Positions 32,290 to 45,080 are shown, counted from the first letter of the stretch. The stretch is DNA of 64,000 nt from Pachyseris speciosa (GCA_016490735.1 JAEMWC010000036.1:400001-464000); one strand, 5' to 3'. Numbers and translations: made by a program. Notes: a model not told the origin generated them from the letters alone.

Positions 32290-33600
32290 ACAGTATACAG
32301 TTTATCCTGTTTAGCAGGTATCATTGTGTTGTTTGCATTAGGCAAAGTTTTTGCAGCTCTGTACTTTGTGGACTCCCAGAACACTGATTTGCTGACAAAT
32401 GAAATGTTTGAATTAAAGGTTAAGTTTGATAGAAATGATCAGGGGCTAAGCCATAACAATCAGTGATGAGTTGTTTTGTATCGTTCAGGACTCAAACATA
32501 CCTAAGTCAGTCTCAGATTACACTACCTTTAGGATATTTTACTAAATTAGGTCTTAGAAAATTAGTGTCGGTTGGTAAATAAAAATGAGTTTTTAAAGTT
32601 AAGTTAAAGTGCTTTGCTCATACTCATTTTTAAGTTTTAGAGACAAGTCTCTAAGTCTTTGAGGGTTACACATCTGTTTGAAGCTGAATCACTAGCCACC
32701 AAGCTAGTTACCTTTAGTAATCTAGTAGTAGCCCAAAGCAAGTCTCAGTAGCCTAAGCTCCTTCCCAGCATCTTGGTTACTGTAAGGGTGGCCATGCTTA
32801 GGAAGACCATGTGCAGATTGAAATCTTGAGGATTTCAGTTGACCTCAGCTTTCTGGTCGAGAACATATGGAATGGTACTTTATAATACCTCTTTTATTGT
32901 CATTCTCATTAAAACTTTATCAGTTACGAAATTTGTCTTCTTATTGGTTGTGAAGTACAGATAGTTGAATGAAATTCTACTAGCCCGACTCCATTTGTAC
33001 TAGCCTCAGGCTACTGGGCTAGGATGGAGATGTCAATCCCTCGTCTGACGGCCAGTAATGTAACCAATATTATTTTGTTATTCTCTGGCATTTTTATAAT
33101 GACATGCAGCATTCCTAAATTAAATACGGGTACCCAAAGTTGATTAGCTTAACTTTACCATTAGGGGAGGGTCCTTACCTAACAATTTCCATGGATAATA
33201 TGATGATAATATGTTTTATGTTCTTCCTTTAGCAGATTTATTGAGTAGGATTCACAGGATTAATGCCTGCATATTTTGAGTGGAATTCAAAAGATTACAC
33301 AGAGCTTGGTATCAGTACTCTATATTGACTTCTTAATAAATAATAAAACTCACATAAATTTTAAAAATGTTTTTATCTTAATTGTTTGTCCAGTGTGTAA
33401 GTGGTGGTATAATTCACATGCATGAAGGCAAAATATTGGTCTGTGCGAAGACAAGCATTTCACAGTAGGGGTGCAAAGTCACTTGCTCCCTTTTTCCCTT
33501 GTGGCAATAGTGCCAGAAGTTTGCCAGAATGTGTGCGTGGACAATTTTGCCACGTTTTAGCCTATTAGAGCCCCAACTACCAACTCCCTCCTTCTCTTCT
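32290..33600. other. No gene recognised
   Basis: This is AT-rich sequence without TIRs, tRNA boxes or convincing exons. Confidence 0.4.
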
Positions 33601-33604
33601 GATA

Positions 33605-33800
33605 GTCATCATCACTGTTACCAAATATAGCAATCAACATCATCACCAACATCATCATTAACAACATCACCACCATCATTATCACCACCACCACCACCAT
33701 TACAATCACTACCACAAGCACCATTACCATCATCATCATCATCGCCATCATCATTGTTCATCTTCAAAATCATATGCTCATCATGCATAATCATCATCCT
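33605..33800. repeat. CAT/CAC triplet repeat
   Basis: Interspersed CAT, CAC and CAA triplets produce spurious Met/Val or Asp/Gly-rich frames on the minus strand. Confidence 0.85.
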
Positions 33801-34827
33801 TTCCTTTCCCCACAAATCTTTATGTAATTTCTCACATCACTTTCTCACTTCTTACTACCACAATAATAGAGTTATTTTGTATGTTCCATATATACATTTT
33901 AAGTATAAATTTGGAACAATGTTTTGCCCCAAAAGCATACAAAAAGCATACCTCCTGCATAATATTAGTACTGATTCAATGACTTTCGTGATTTTGAATA
34001 CAAAATATTTGCAGCAAATGTGGGGGACCTAAAGTTGTATACTTTTACTGAAGAAACCATTTAATTATAAGTGGCATTGAACGATGTAAGCTTATACCCT
34101 TGTAGAATCCAAAACTATTTATGGACTATGTAAATGCTGTCAGAAAACTATTTAAATGGTATTTAGGGCATATTTTATAACTATTTTAGAAATCATACAA
34201 GGTCATATATTTAAGAACTCTGTTAGTGCTATGATTTTGCTTTTTAAAATGAATTTAGATCCTATTTTTTTACTATTCAAATGGAACCATTAAATAGTCT
34301 ATTTAGAAAACTATTTTTTTAGCATTACTAACCAAGTAGTTTTTACAAGCAAAGGAAAGACTTAAAATAGCATTAAAATAAGTTTTAAGTAGTCATGAAT
34401 TGTGTCATGAAAAAAGAACTTAAATAGTATTTAAATAGCTGTAAAATAGATTTAACATATAACATGGGCATCAATGGAGTTTGAATACGTTCAAAATATA
34501 ATTTACATAGCATTGACATAGAGAGAAGAAACTTGACACTACCTCCCGCTAAAATAGGAATTAAATAGCTTTAAAATAGATATAACATGCATTATAAATA
34601 GGCTTTGAAACATGGGCATTGGTAGAGTTTACATAGATTTTAAATATCATTTACATAGCACTGACATACAGTGTAGGGAGAGATAACTGGAGATTCAAGC
34701 CAAAAAAAGTCCAGCTGAGTATCAAACCACAGTCAACAACAGTAGACCGAGAACCCTATCAACGAAATTCAAAATACTTTATTTTATGCAATTCATTCCA
34801 AAAAAATATTTTATAAATTTTTTAAAA

Positions 34828-34856
34828 GTTGTTGTTGTTGTTGTTGTTGTTGTTGG
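34828..34856. repeat. (GTT)n microsatellite
   Basis: About nine GTT units lie inside the AAATAG element. Confidence 0.95.
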
Positions 34857-35680
34857 GTTCCTTCACCATCTTTTGTCCCTGAAAAAAATAAAAGTCAATA
34901 TTTATTAGAACCTTGCATGGAAGTACCAAAAATTATCAAATAGGTAGCAAAGGTTTATAAATAAAAATTATTAGCAGTTTTCTTTGCAAGAACATGGGGG
35001 TGTCAACTTTGTCAAAAAAATAAAATAAAATAAATAAATATAAAAAAAACTGCAAGCTATGTGAAAAGGGTCAGGTAACAACAACCATCACGACTCAAAA
35101 AGTTCAGTAAACATGTTTTATGGGTCTTAAAAGAGAATAGTGTAGGGACATGTACTGATACCCTGTTTTTAGTAGCCTCTTGGTGAATGAGGGTGTTGCA
35201 GTTCAACCTTAACGCCTGCTTAATGCTTAATGCATGTATAGTTAATGTATGGGGCTGTGTGGAAATCAATCCCTATTATCTGTCTCAAAACCAGGCAAGA
35301 ATAAAAGGTATGCCATATTTAAGGCAGCGAGAAAACAACAGCTCTCCAACTCACTGAACTTCTCTGATATGCATATGGTGAAAACATTAAGAAAATACAT
35401 GTAGCTTTCTATGACTGTCACTCCAATAACTTGTCATATAGTGCAGTGGGCAACCTCGATCTGCTGAATGGTTTTACTGTTTGAGAATGATGCGAAAATT
35501 ATATTTGGATACCTGTACGTGGTTATCGAAAAAAATTCCCACGTAGACCTAAGTTTATATAAATCTTATTTAATCTAAGAAATCAGCACACCCTGCGAGG
35601 AGTAGCGAGCTAGCAATCCATGTCACACGATAAATGCCCGGCTAACTGATCTTCTAAAAGTTCTCACGTGTTTAAACTCT

Positions 35681-36043
35681 CAATCTTTGCTTTGGTAGAT
35701 TTAAGGGGTAATGCCCGCTACCATGTGGCTTTAGTGCCTTTTGAGTGGCTTCAGCTTACTTGATCACATTAATTTGTGAAGTATCCTTGTCACTCCAGCC
35801 ACATCCCACAAGCTTTACGATTTCATTGCTTGTTTTATTGATATGTGGGTACTTGAGCCTGAGTATTAGCTATGCGATGCTGATGAGGCCTAAAAAGGCC
35901 GAAACAGCTGTCCATGGCTGCTAATGCTTGGGCTCAATCTTTGCTTTGGTAGATTTAAGGGGTAATGCCCGCTACCATGTGGCCTTAGTGCCTTTTGAGT
36001 GGCTTCAGCTTACTTGATCACATTAATTTGTGAAGTATCCTAA
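35681..36043 (+). repeat. Tandem hammerhead repeat (retrozyme-like), period 254 bp
   Basis: CAATCTTTGCTTTGGTAGAT at 35681 recurs at 35935, and the following 100 bp are almost identical in both. The complete hammerhead at 35855-35935 lies at the monomer junction. The second monomer stops at about 36043. Tandem monomers with a type I hammerhead at the junction are the hallmark of retrozymes and related animal repeats. Confidence 0.8.
35855..35935 (+). ncRNA. Hammerhead ribozyme, type I, apparently complete
   Basis: Stem I pairs GAGCCTGAGTATTAGC (35855-35870) with GCTAATGCTTGGGCTC (35920-35935), with an internal loop and a short GATG/CAT helix next to the core. The core reads CTGATGA (35880-35886), then stem II GGCCT/AGGCC with loop AAAA, GAAA (35901-35904), stem III CAG/CTG and TC (35911-35912). 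Every canonical core base is present and cleavage is predicted after 35912. Stem III is the palindrome ACAGCTGT without a loop, so a dimeric ribozyme is likely, as in other short-stem-III hammerheads. Confidence 0.85.
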
Positions 36044-36090
36044 GCTTAATAAGAAACTTATAAAGCTTTAAACGTACCATGATCGATGCA

Positions 36091-36188
36091 GAACTTCTGA
36101 TGACAACAACAGCACACTCAACAGCAAAGTCTAGTAACAGAACTTCTGATGACAACAACAGCACACTCAACAGCAAAGTCTAGTAACG
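36091..36188. repeat. Two 49-bp tandem repeats
   Basis: GAACTTCTGATGACAACAAC through AAAGTCTAGTAAC occurs twice back to back, identical by reading. Confidence 0.9.
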
Positions 36189-36436
36189 AAAGTCTAGCCA
36201 CGAAGGCTCACCATGTAGTTCAATCGCAAGAGAAGGACGTTGTGAAATATCACACATCGAAAACCGCGATTTTGATTTAGGAAGGCAAAGGTTTCCGTTG
36301 GATCTTGAAACATCACACCTTCTTTGAAGTTTCGCCGCGTTACAAGGCGAGAAACGGACATCACTTACAACTGGGTAACCTGGCAACTTTGTAACCAGGC
36401 AAGAATAAACATGGCGGCCATGATGAATGCTAACAG

Positions 36437-36625
36437 ATCGTAAAACGTTGGTTGTATGACTCTAAAGCTGAAATACCAAAAACTACTAAATGGCGACGAA
36501 GTAGGGAGTTCATTTATCCTACTGTTGATGATGATATTCGACTAAGAGACGTACGGCAAGACCTTTCAGAGACGATTGGCATGGCCATTGACTTGGAAAC
36601 AATAATGCCAGCCTACTTTAGTTAG
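36437..36625 (+). CDS. Candidate terminal exon, 62 codons plus stop, unknown protein
   Basis: CTAACAG (branch-like CTAAC plus acceptor AG) ends at 36436. The open frame then starts IVKRWLYDSKAEIPK and includes PTVDDDIRLRDVRQDLSETI, ending AYFS and stop. The composition is protein-like. It has no in-frame ATG before its Met near residue 51, so it would need an upstream exon. It lies inside the AAATAG element, so it might be captured host sequence or chance. Confidence 0.25.
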   Translation: MVKRWLYDSKAEIPKTTKWRRSREFIYPTVDDDIRLRDVRQDLSETIGMAIDLETIMPAYFS

Positions 36626-37344
36626 AATTTAAGGTGACAAGGTGCTGAAGATAAATAATTTGAGAATAGTTCCATGATATCAATTTCAACATTTTTTGAT
36701 AAGTTACCTGTCCTACACAGTAGCTCAGTTGTTTGAACTTTAATCCTGCTAAGATGTGAAATCCATGACAGAGATTACATAGACTATTCAAATTCTATTT
36801 CATTTCTCACCAAAGGTACTCAGGGAACCAAATAGCTTTTAAACAGCACATTTTCTGTAGCCTTTAAACAACAGAAAATTAAGAGCTATTTTAATGCTAT
36901 TTTGTTGGCTCACAGGGATGAATAACACCTGGAAAATATGTTTTAAATAGCATCTATTTACAAGCTATGTAATGTTTGCCTCCAAATATCTCATCAATGC
37001 GATATTTTAAAGCTATTTGAGACCAGTACATAGTGAATAAATAGCATCTATTTAAAATGTATGTTGACCGTTGGGACAAAATTTTTTTCAAATAGAGAAA
37101 AAATAGGCACTTTAGGACCATGTCAGTTTGCTAAATAGTATTAAAATAGCTATTTAGAAACTATGTTATTCTAGCTGACTAGCTTTTGCATAGTTGAGAG
37201 ATATGTTTACCATGGACTATTATATATTTGGCATCATAGCAATAAAATAGATCGTTTCAAGCAAAACAGCAACAAAATAGTTTAACATAGTTAAAAAATA
37301 GTATAAACATAGGCTTAAAATATGATTGGTTCTACAAGGGTTAT

Positions 37345-38005
37345 GTCTTTTTGCTTGTTTGTTTGGTTTGCTTAGAAAACCAAAAATAAATATACAGTGC
37401 ACCCCCACGGCCCCTCTCAACCTTTCTGACGAGTAAAATCGTCTGGCATTAGCCAAAGTAAAATCTGTTAAGTCCCCCTTGGTGGTGAAAGGGTTAAATT
37501 ACGTCAGAATAATACCATGGCCAGTTTCGTGGAAATCTGAATGAGAAGGACTTTTTTAGAGCAAGCATGGGATTTTTGTGGAGTGTTGGAGTCGAAGAGG
37601 AACATCCTTCCTCGGTTGGAAAGGACATTTCTTTGAGCAACACATCAGTAGCTGGCTCTATAAACACAATAAACAAGTCAAAATACATCTGTGAAATTGA
37701 CTTTCAGTCAACAGTTTGTAGAACAGTAAGACAGCTTAAACATGATTAAACTTACGCAGAGCCAAAGTAAGCAATACAAACGAACCTGAATTAATAAGGC
37801 AGGTTTTGAAATAAGTCTTACACCTCAGCAGCTTATGTAAACAGGAGAAAACAGGGGCATCCAATGACAAGTTTCGGTGGATATCTGTTCGGGTGGAGAG
37901 TAATTCCCCTTGGGCTTTCGGTGTCGAGTATGTTGCCATTGTAACAAAACTGGCACTCTCATATTGTGGAGCACATCTAGTAGAATCTTACTGCTAAGAA
38001 TCAAG

Positions 38006-38042
<37 letters not shown>

Positions 38043-38106
38043 ACATATTTAAACAGAATTCGACTGATATTATGACGTCACCACTTAGCTATTTTGCATA
38101 TTTTAA

Positions 38107-38146
<40 letters not shown>

Positions 38147-38655
38147 AAAGTAAACAGCTTTCTTCTTCTCGTACTGTCTACTTGCTTATATCTTAAAATG
38201 GCTTAGATAGCAGAGATGAGAATTTCGTCATAGTAGCACTGAGAGTCTTTTTACGTGTCGATGAGATGACTTCCTTCTCTCCTGCAGGTCCCCACCCTCC
38301 TGAGCCAGCAGGTCCAACTGGTTAATTCTTCTAACCATGTCGTTGCTCTGAAAATTAATTTTGATTTGCAGGTTTTAAACACAGTTGTAATCAGCGCTCC
38401 TTTTCCAGAGTTATACACCGCCAGGCCTCTTTTTGCCCTGCTCAGCTGTTGCTAGACGATTTACTACGTCGTGGTAAACTTCCAGGCCCCTTGTTTGCTC
38501 ATATGGATAACAGCCCAGTGTGTAGGGCCTCCTTTTCTCACACCCTTTGTCTTTCCTTGGCCTGACTGGTAGGCATAGTCGTACGGGCACCTTCGGACTT
38601 GGGGGAGGGGAGGCGGTGACTTTCTTGCCCAAACAAATTACACAATGCCTGAAAG
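37345..38655. other. No gene recognised
   Basis: Weak similarity to 58570-58680 is visible near 37850-37930 (TTTCGGTGGATATCTGTTCGG), which ties it to the small-gene unit 3' flanks. No ORF is convincing. Confidence 0.4.
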
Positions 38656-38658
38656 CGT

Positions 38659-39645
38659 GCTCAGGCATATTAAGGCATGGTTAGAAACCTAATTTGCATA
38701 AAATCAAACAAAAAACAATCATAACATCGCGTAGATATAGAAGAATAACGTAAAACTCGGCAGTAAGATAAAACGTGATGCCATTACCAGCCTTTTGTGT
38801 TTAAGTGCGGAATGTTTTTGGTCACGTGACCTGTAAAGGACGATTAACGCTCACATTCTTTATAGTAAAACGGGGAATATAAACAAAACTATAACCCAAG
38901 CTTTTCGGCTACCATACTATTACACTTTGGAAGTTCAACATGAATTAGCCTCTTGTATGTTGGTACCTATTATTACTATGAGAAGTTATTAAGTCATTTC
39001 TAATGTCACATGACGTCTTTCTCTTTATTCAATGTGGACACGCAGACAAGGCTAATCCATTTCAAGCACTTGAAGTGCAAAGGTGTGACATCAACATGAA
39101 TTAGCCTTGTATGTTGGTACCTATTATTACTATGAGAAGTTATTAAGTCATTTCTAATGTCACATGACGTCTTTCTCTTTATTTAATGTGGACACGCAGA
39201 CAAGGCTAATCCATTTCAAGCACTTGAAGTGCAAAGGTGTGACATCAACATGAATTAGCCTTGTATGTTGGTACCTATTATTACTATGAGAAGTTATTAA
39301 GTCATTTCTAATGTCACATGACGTCTTTCTCTTTATTTAATGTGGACACGCAGACAAGGCTAATCCATTTCAAGCACTTGAAGTGCAGAGGTGTGACACC
39401 AAAGAAGATTTAATTCGATTTCATTTTATTTTCCCCATTTCGCTTATAAGATATTTCGCCATGAATATTTATTTACAAGTCACGTGACCAAAGTGTTTGT
39501 CCCTTTGAAGCAAAAATCAGTTAAGGTCTTCACGTTTTATGTCACTGCCAAGTTTGAAGATTTTTCGTTAAATCCTCGCAATGTCATCATAGTTTTCAGA
39601 TTTTATGCAAATTAGGCCTTAAACCATGCCTTAAATGTGCCTGAG
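38659..39645. mobile_element. Foldback element, about 1 kb
   Basis: The left arm CTCAGGCATATTAAGGCATGG, with CCTAATTTGCATAAAA following, is inverted on the right (TTTTATGCAAATTAGG, then CCATGCCTTAAATGTGCCTGAG). Further inside, GGTCACGTGACC-type sequence is matched near 39480. The centre holds the 154-bp tandem repeats. Confidence 0.65.
38941..39402. repeat. Three tandem copies of a 154-bp unit
   Basis: Units start at TGAATTAGCC at 38941, 39097 and 39251. Each contains TGTTGGTACCTATTATTACT and CATGACGTCTTTCTC and ends ACTTGAAGTGCA. They are nearly identical. The first is 2 bp longer. Confidence 0.95.
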
Positions 39646-40619
39646 TGAGGTTTGAAATCGGATGCAAACGCAGACGTTCACCACTTTCGCATCTAATGAA
39701 ACTGCCATCATTGGAAAAAAGTTAAATTGAAAGCTTGCATACTTAATTCTATCAACAGTCTCAATGTAATCTAAAACGTATTAAAAGAAAAAGTTCTTCC
39801 TTCCACGGGCGTTGTCCGAAAATGTCAATCACCTTGTCTATACTGTTAAAAATGACTTGATTTCCATAGGCACGGACTCCACAAAGAATTGAACGAGTTT
39901 CAACGAAGATACCTTAAACTTGACCTCCATGTGAGCTCGTCAAAACGTTTTCCCGCTCTCCGCGGAATTGGCGCGAAATTTAGGCGCGAACCGCAGCAGC
40001 TGTCAGCGAAACAAAATATCTGAAGAAACCACTTTCGGGCATCTAATCACCTGAAAAGTACCTAACTAGAAACTTTATTTACGACTTTTGGAAATCACGC
40101 CAACAGCATTGATTTATAATGTTTTCCCCCAAATGTCGCAAGAGCGTTTTGCTCGAAAAATTACATAATTTCCGCAGCTGGGGGAACTGCAGCCCCCCGC
40201 CCCCCGGCTCTTACGCCTATGCTAGCAGGGACAGCTTGTCCAGCTCCTTCTTATCTCATATGTCCTTGGGGTATTGGGGTGCTGACTTGCAAGGGCAGCG
40301 GTCCCCTCTTGACCCCTGTACGTTTTTTCCTTCTCTTCATTCATTGTTGTAATTCAAACTTGTAAATTTATTTCCTTGCCTGGGACGTGCTGATGGATTT
40401 TCAAGGGCAGCTGTCTATGCTTTCCGAGGCATGGTTTGTCTTATTAAGAAAACAATAAGTGAATGATGATGTAAGTCTAGCGCTGAATGAGAATCATAAA
40501 CCGCATTCTCATTAAAGATCGGCAGCGCATTGTTGTAGCTTGTAAGAAGGACTTGCCCTAAATTAGTTTTTTTTCCTTTTAAGAAACGAGGTGGTTTGCT
40601 TTCACTGATAGCATACATG

Positions 40620-41830
40620 TAATAAGCCCTGAATGGCTAACAGCTCATTAATGATGCCTGGATGTATAAAGTTTTAGTTATAAATAGCGATCGTTTGACT
40701 GATAGCTAAGAAAAGAAATATTCTCTTCAGGTTTTCTTCTGTTAAGATTTCCCCAAGTATCAGTTGTAGTCAGTAAAAAGGGAATGTACGTAATAAACAT
40801 TTTTTTCCGAAAATTGAACTTATTGTCGTTGTTGCAATTACTTTTTTCTGCAAATCTGCGATCAAGCGGAAATTGAGATGCGAACTGACTCGTCCCCAGT
40901 CGTCTCTCATTATTGGTGACCGGTCGCGGGATACCAGAATGCAACGAATAGAGACGACTGGGAACGATTCAGGCGCAGACGTGGTCACATGACGGAGACT
41001 GGGGGAGAAAATGGAGATTCAAAGCTGTACTCCGACTTAGCTGCTGTGCACTCGTCCCCTAAAAGATAACAACTGCTCTTGCGAGTTTGAAATCAACAAA
41101 AGAAACCGAGAAACAAAAATGTAGGATATGAACATGTGATATTTTTATGTTTGTTTTTTTCCGTTTCCGAGACTCTAAACATCGTGTTTTAAGACTGAAA
41201 AAGTAGTTGCTGACCGGAGTTTGAGGTATGGCACAGCTGTCACAGATGTTTGCGGTATTAGAATATTCAACGGTAAATAATTCGCTTTTACTGGATTGAT
41301 ATGCAATTAGTTCATTTTTCCGTCATACAGTGGGTGTTGTGCGCCTCAGTTCTGTCGTTTGTTTTATCGGGTCATCGCATTTGGAAACCGTTGTTAAACG
41401 TTTGTCAACTGTTTTTCCTTTAAGAAGAACACCTTCAGATCGCTTTGAGTGGCCATATTCCAGGAAACTCAGACGGGACGACAAGTTTTCCAACACTTGT
41501 TCGTATTTACTGAAAATGAAATATGCAAGAGAAGTGTAGTGCCCAACAGCTTTTTCTTGAAGCTTGAAAAAGTGAGAACCATATAAAATGACGCAAGGTT
41601 TGTGGGCAAAACGCGTTTTTTAGTGGAGTAGTTGTATTGCTCAAGATGGTCTTTCTTTTTTCAATGTGCCTAGTAGGTGGTTTGAGAAGAATACGGAAGG
41701 AATCAAATATTTGTGCGCTTTTTCGTAATGATAGGCAGCTTCTTTTCTTTTGGTTTGATCTCGTGTAGCCACAATGTAAACACAAGGTTGCAATGAGAAT
41801 ATTCTTCGTTTTAACTAAACGCGCCTCTCG
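40620..41830. repeat. Diverged duplication D
   Basis: Matches 43640-45080 in order, for example CCCCAAGTATCAGTTGTAGTCAG at 40751 with 43776, ATATTCAACGGTAAATAATTC at about 41262 with 44683, and CAGATCGCTTTGAGTG at about 41434 with 44847. Many indels separate them. No coding frame is conserved between the copies. Confidence 0.8.
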
Positions 41831-42517
41831 AACTTTTGCCATTACTTCAGTAAAGTTTTAATTTTGAATATCCAAAACCATGGTTTATCTAATTCCTGTG
41901 AGCCAGTCGACTATGTATTCCCGGGGATACCTAAAACCCAAAAATATGATAGCGCTTTTCATCGTGTCGATTGCAGACTATATTCGTGTATCAATACTAC
42001 ACCGAAGGTACAGACCCTTACGTTGTAAACAAAATGTGATCATCTCAGTTCCTCACATTTTAACAACGGCAGAAACTAATTTTCCATCAAATGTTACATC
42101 CCACGTTAACGCCAACAGGCGTCTTGTTTGCTTCGAAAGGCTTGATTTATCAACTCAGACGCATGCTACCTTTGAAAAAGTCAACTTTATTGATTCCAAA
42201 TATGCTTATATAATAGATTAGCAATAACTTACAATAACTTGCGTGTTATTCCTTTCAGGCAAATAGTACTTTTGGGGATGACCACACGCAGGAAGTGGCA
42301 CCATATACGCCAAAAATGCAATGACACGAGCGAAACACACGGCACTTTGGTCAGCGAGATTGAGGAAACAATATGATATACCAGCATGAAGAAGCAAATA
42401 AACATGAAATCTCAGTTACAGTGGCGTTACGCCTTTGTTGTCCATTTCAATGTTCACTTTTCAACACCAGGAGCGTTCAATTTTAAAATCAGTTCATACG
42501 TCCCAAGAATATTGAAA

Positions 42518-42605
42518 AACTAATTAATTAATTAATTAATTAATTAAATTATTTATTTATTTTACTTTTTATATCTTTACTTTATTTATTTATTTTTAAT
42601 TTTTA
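42518..42605. repeat. (TTAA)n/(TTTA)n simple repeat
   Basis: AATT repeats pass into TTTA repeats. Confidence 0.9.
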
Positions 42606-42802
42606 AATATAACTTTTGTTCTGTTTTTTTCTTTGTTTTTTGTTTTACAAAACGCAACAACCCTGCCCCGGCATTGACCCCGGCCCGAGTCGGCGTTTTA
42701 CCGACACCCCATTTTTTTCTTCTGCAACACTCCTTTGTGCAAGCTCTGATGCAAAAACAGCATGAAAAATACATTAAAATGATTTATGCATTTGATTTGG
42801 CT

Positions 42803-43009
42803 CATGTGAAGTACGGCGTCTGAATCAAAGCCGGTCTAAAGCTAGCCTCCTTCGCAGACGTCTTTGGGCTTGTCACGCGTTCCTTGCCCACGAACTAAAG
42901 CCGTTCTTCAGCCGTTCGTCCCGGCTGAGCCAGGCGGGATTAATTGCTCCGCCGATCCAAATTAAATCAGCCGTTCCGAATTGATTCAGACGCCGTATTT
43001 CACATGAAC
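42803..43009. mobile_element. MITE-like inverted repeat, about 207 bp
   Basis: CATGTGAAGTACGGCGTCTG at the left is inverted at the right (CAGACGCCGTATTTCACATG). A related partial end, AAGTACAGCGTCTGAACC, follows at 43026. No coding content. Confidence 0.65.
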
Positions 43010-43639
43010 TCGAATCGGCTCGGCTAAAGTACAGCGTCTGAACCAGAAAGAATCTTTATTGCTATCGAAGTAGGGGAAAACAAATTGGACATCTTTTGCT
43101 GTATGATATTTAGCTGGGAAACAGGCAGGTTTCTTTTGTACGCTATAAAACCAACATAATCACTAGACTGAAGATTTTTTATGGTTGAATGTGGTCGCGA
43201 TTTCATCATGGTAAAGACATGTATTTAATGTGAAGGGAAGTTATGTGCTAACGTAAAGGGGATCGGAAATGTTCAAAGTAACATTAATCTATTGTCAGCA
43301 AACGAAAGTATTCAGTAAAATTTGTCCACAGTCTAAAGGAATGTTTCAAGATGAGGAAAGTTTTCTGGGAGCGAAACTTAAGTAAAATTTGCGAGTTTCG
43401 AGGAACAGACCGTGAAGACCTCATGGCAAATATACATGTGCACTTTTTGGAGGGAAAATACTTCGAGAGGTGACAGTCATGAAGGAAAACGACAGTCGGA
43501 GCAATTTACGTTTTCAGTCGGAGCAATTTGTTGACTATTGAAATAAATGTAATATTTTGAGAAAAAAAAAACTGAGGCTTAGATAAATGGGTTGAAAAAA
43601 TAGAAGGAAAAGTCTAAAGGTTTGTTTGCATTGATGGAA

Positions 43640-45080
43640 TAAACAAACCCGAATATCTAATAGCTAATTAATAATACCTGAATGGATAAATTTTTACTTA
43701 TAAATAGCGGGCATTTTTACCGATAGCTTAGAAACTAGAGAAACATTCCCTTCAAGTTTTTTTTTATTAAGCTTTCCCCAAGTATTAGTTGTAGTCAGCA
43801 AAAAGGTAATGCAATAAACACGTTTTCGTGTTCAAAGTAAGTAGCAAAACAAAAAGGCCAAGATTTATGTTGGAAGGTCCATGACCGCGCACATCTTTTG
43901 TTTTGCACTCATGTACTATGCATGAATTACATAATTGCAGTGTTTCTACTGGTTCGTTGTATGAACACGTGTAACCACCTATTGTTATTTGTGCACGGTA
44001 AACCCCCAAAATTGCGAACAAAAATACACGACAAAGAACTATGCTAGTTTCATAACCATTTTCCTCTCTTAACTATGTCTCCAGCTACGTTTGCTTTGGA
44101 ACAAGAACAAGGGGTCTTAATAACGTACTAAAACTATTGAATGGTTGGTTGTTAGGCAGAAAAAGATAAAAAATGTTTTACTATGAGCAGAAACGATGCA
44201 AAAGATCGAACTGCGGACGGTGGGCAATTCCTGATTTATAGTGGAAGGATCGTAGTGTTAGAACTATGAGGGAAAAGGCCGTGGCCTCTTTTTCTTCCTC
44301 AGCAGATGTTTTCTATTTCGATCAGAAATAAGGTGTACAGAAATAGGTAGAAATGTTTGGCTGGAATTGGTAAATTTCTTAAATAGCTGTCGGCCTTTAC
44401 GTGCTAACTCTGTGCGGATACCTCTCCCTACTGGCATGGTCACATGACGGAAATTGGGTAGGTAATAGTTATTTCAAAATGTACCATACATGACGCAGCT
44501 GCTGTGCACTTTCCCTAAAAGATAAAAATTGCTCTTGTGAATTTGACAATCAAGAAAAGAAACAGAGAAGAAAATGGGGGCTGTCAACACGTTCTAAACG
44601 TCGTGTTTTAAGAAAAAGTATTTGCTGACCGGAGCCTAAAGTATGACACAGCTGGTCACAGTTGTTTGCGGTATTCATGAGAATATTCAACGGTAAATAA
44701 TTCGCTTTTACCTTATTGAAAAGCAATTAGCTCATTTGTCCGTCATTCAGTGGATGTTTTCCGCCTTTGTTGTGTCATTTGTACGGTCATCGGATCATGC
44801 ATCTTAGTGGGAGACCGATGTTAGGCGCTCGTCGACTGGAAGTTCAGATCGCTTTGAGTGCCCATATTCCAGGTGACTCAGACAAAAAGATTTCCAGCGA
44901 CTTTTTCCTTTCGACTGAAACTGAAATTTGCGAGAGACGTGGAGTGCCCTTCCGTTTTTCGTAAGCTCAAATAGGTGAGAACCACATATCATGACTCAAG
45001 ATTTGCATATAGAAAGCGTTTTTAGTGCGAGCAGTTGTACCGAATCAAGATGGGTCTTTGTCTTTGCAAGGTGCCTTGAA
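43640..45080. repeat. Diverged duplication D'
   Basis: Paralogue of 40620-41830 in the same orientation. Between the copies lie unrelated sequence, a simple repeat and a MITE. Confidence 0.8.

Larger units (their letters stand above)
34096..37341. mobile_element. Large AAATAG-rich TIR element, about 3.2 kb, non-autonomous
   Basis: The left end ACCCTTGTAGAATCCAAAAC is inverted at the right end near 37320-37341 (GGTTCTACAAGGGT). Both flanks, about 34110-34680 and 36830-37320, are dense in AAATAG and its inverse CTATTT. The middle carries a GTT microsatellite, a hammerhead repeat and two 49-bp direct repeats. No transposase is recognised, and the target duplication is not clear (possibly TAT or TTA). 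Confidence 0.65.

Noticed and set aside
33557..33815. Met/Val-rich and Asp/Gly-rich minus-strand ORFs
   Set aside because: Produced by the CAT/CAC triplet repeat.
38941..39402. CRISPR-like array
   Set aside because: Repeats are 154 bp with no spacers between them, in a eukaryotic foldback element.
41880..42221. 113-aa plus-strand ORF
   Set aside because: No recognisable motif, no splice context, and no counterpart in the paralogous region D'.
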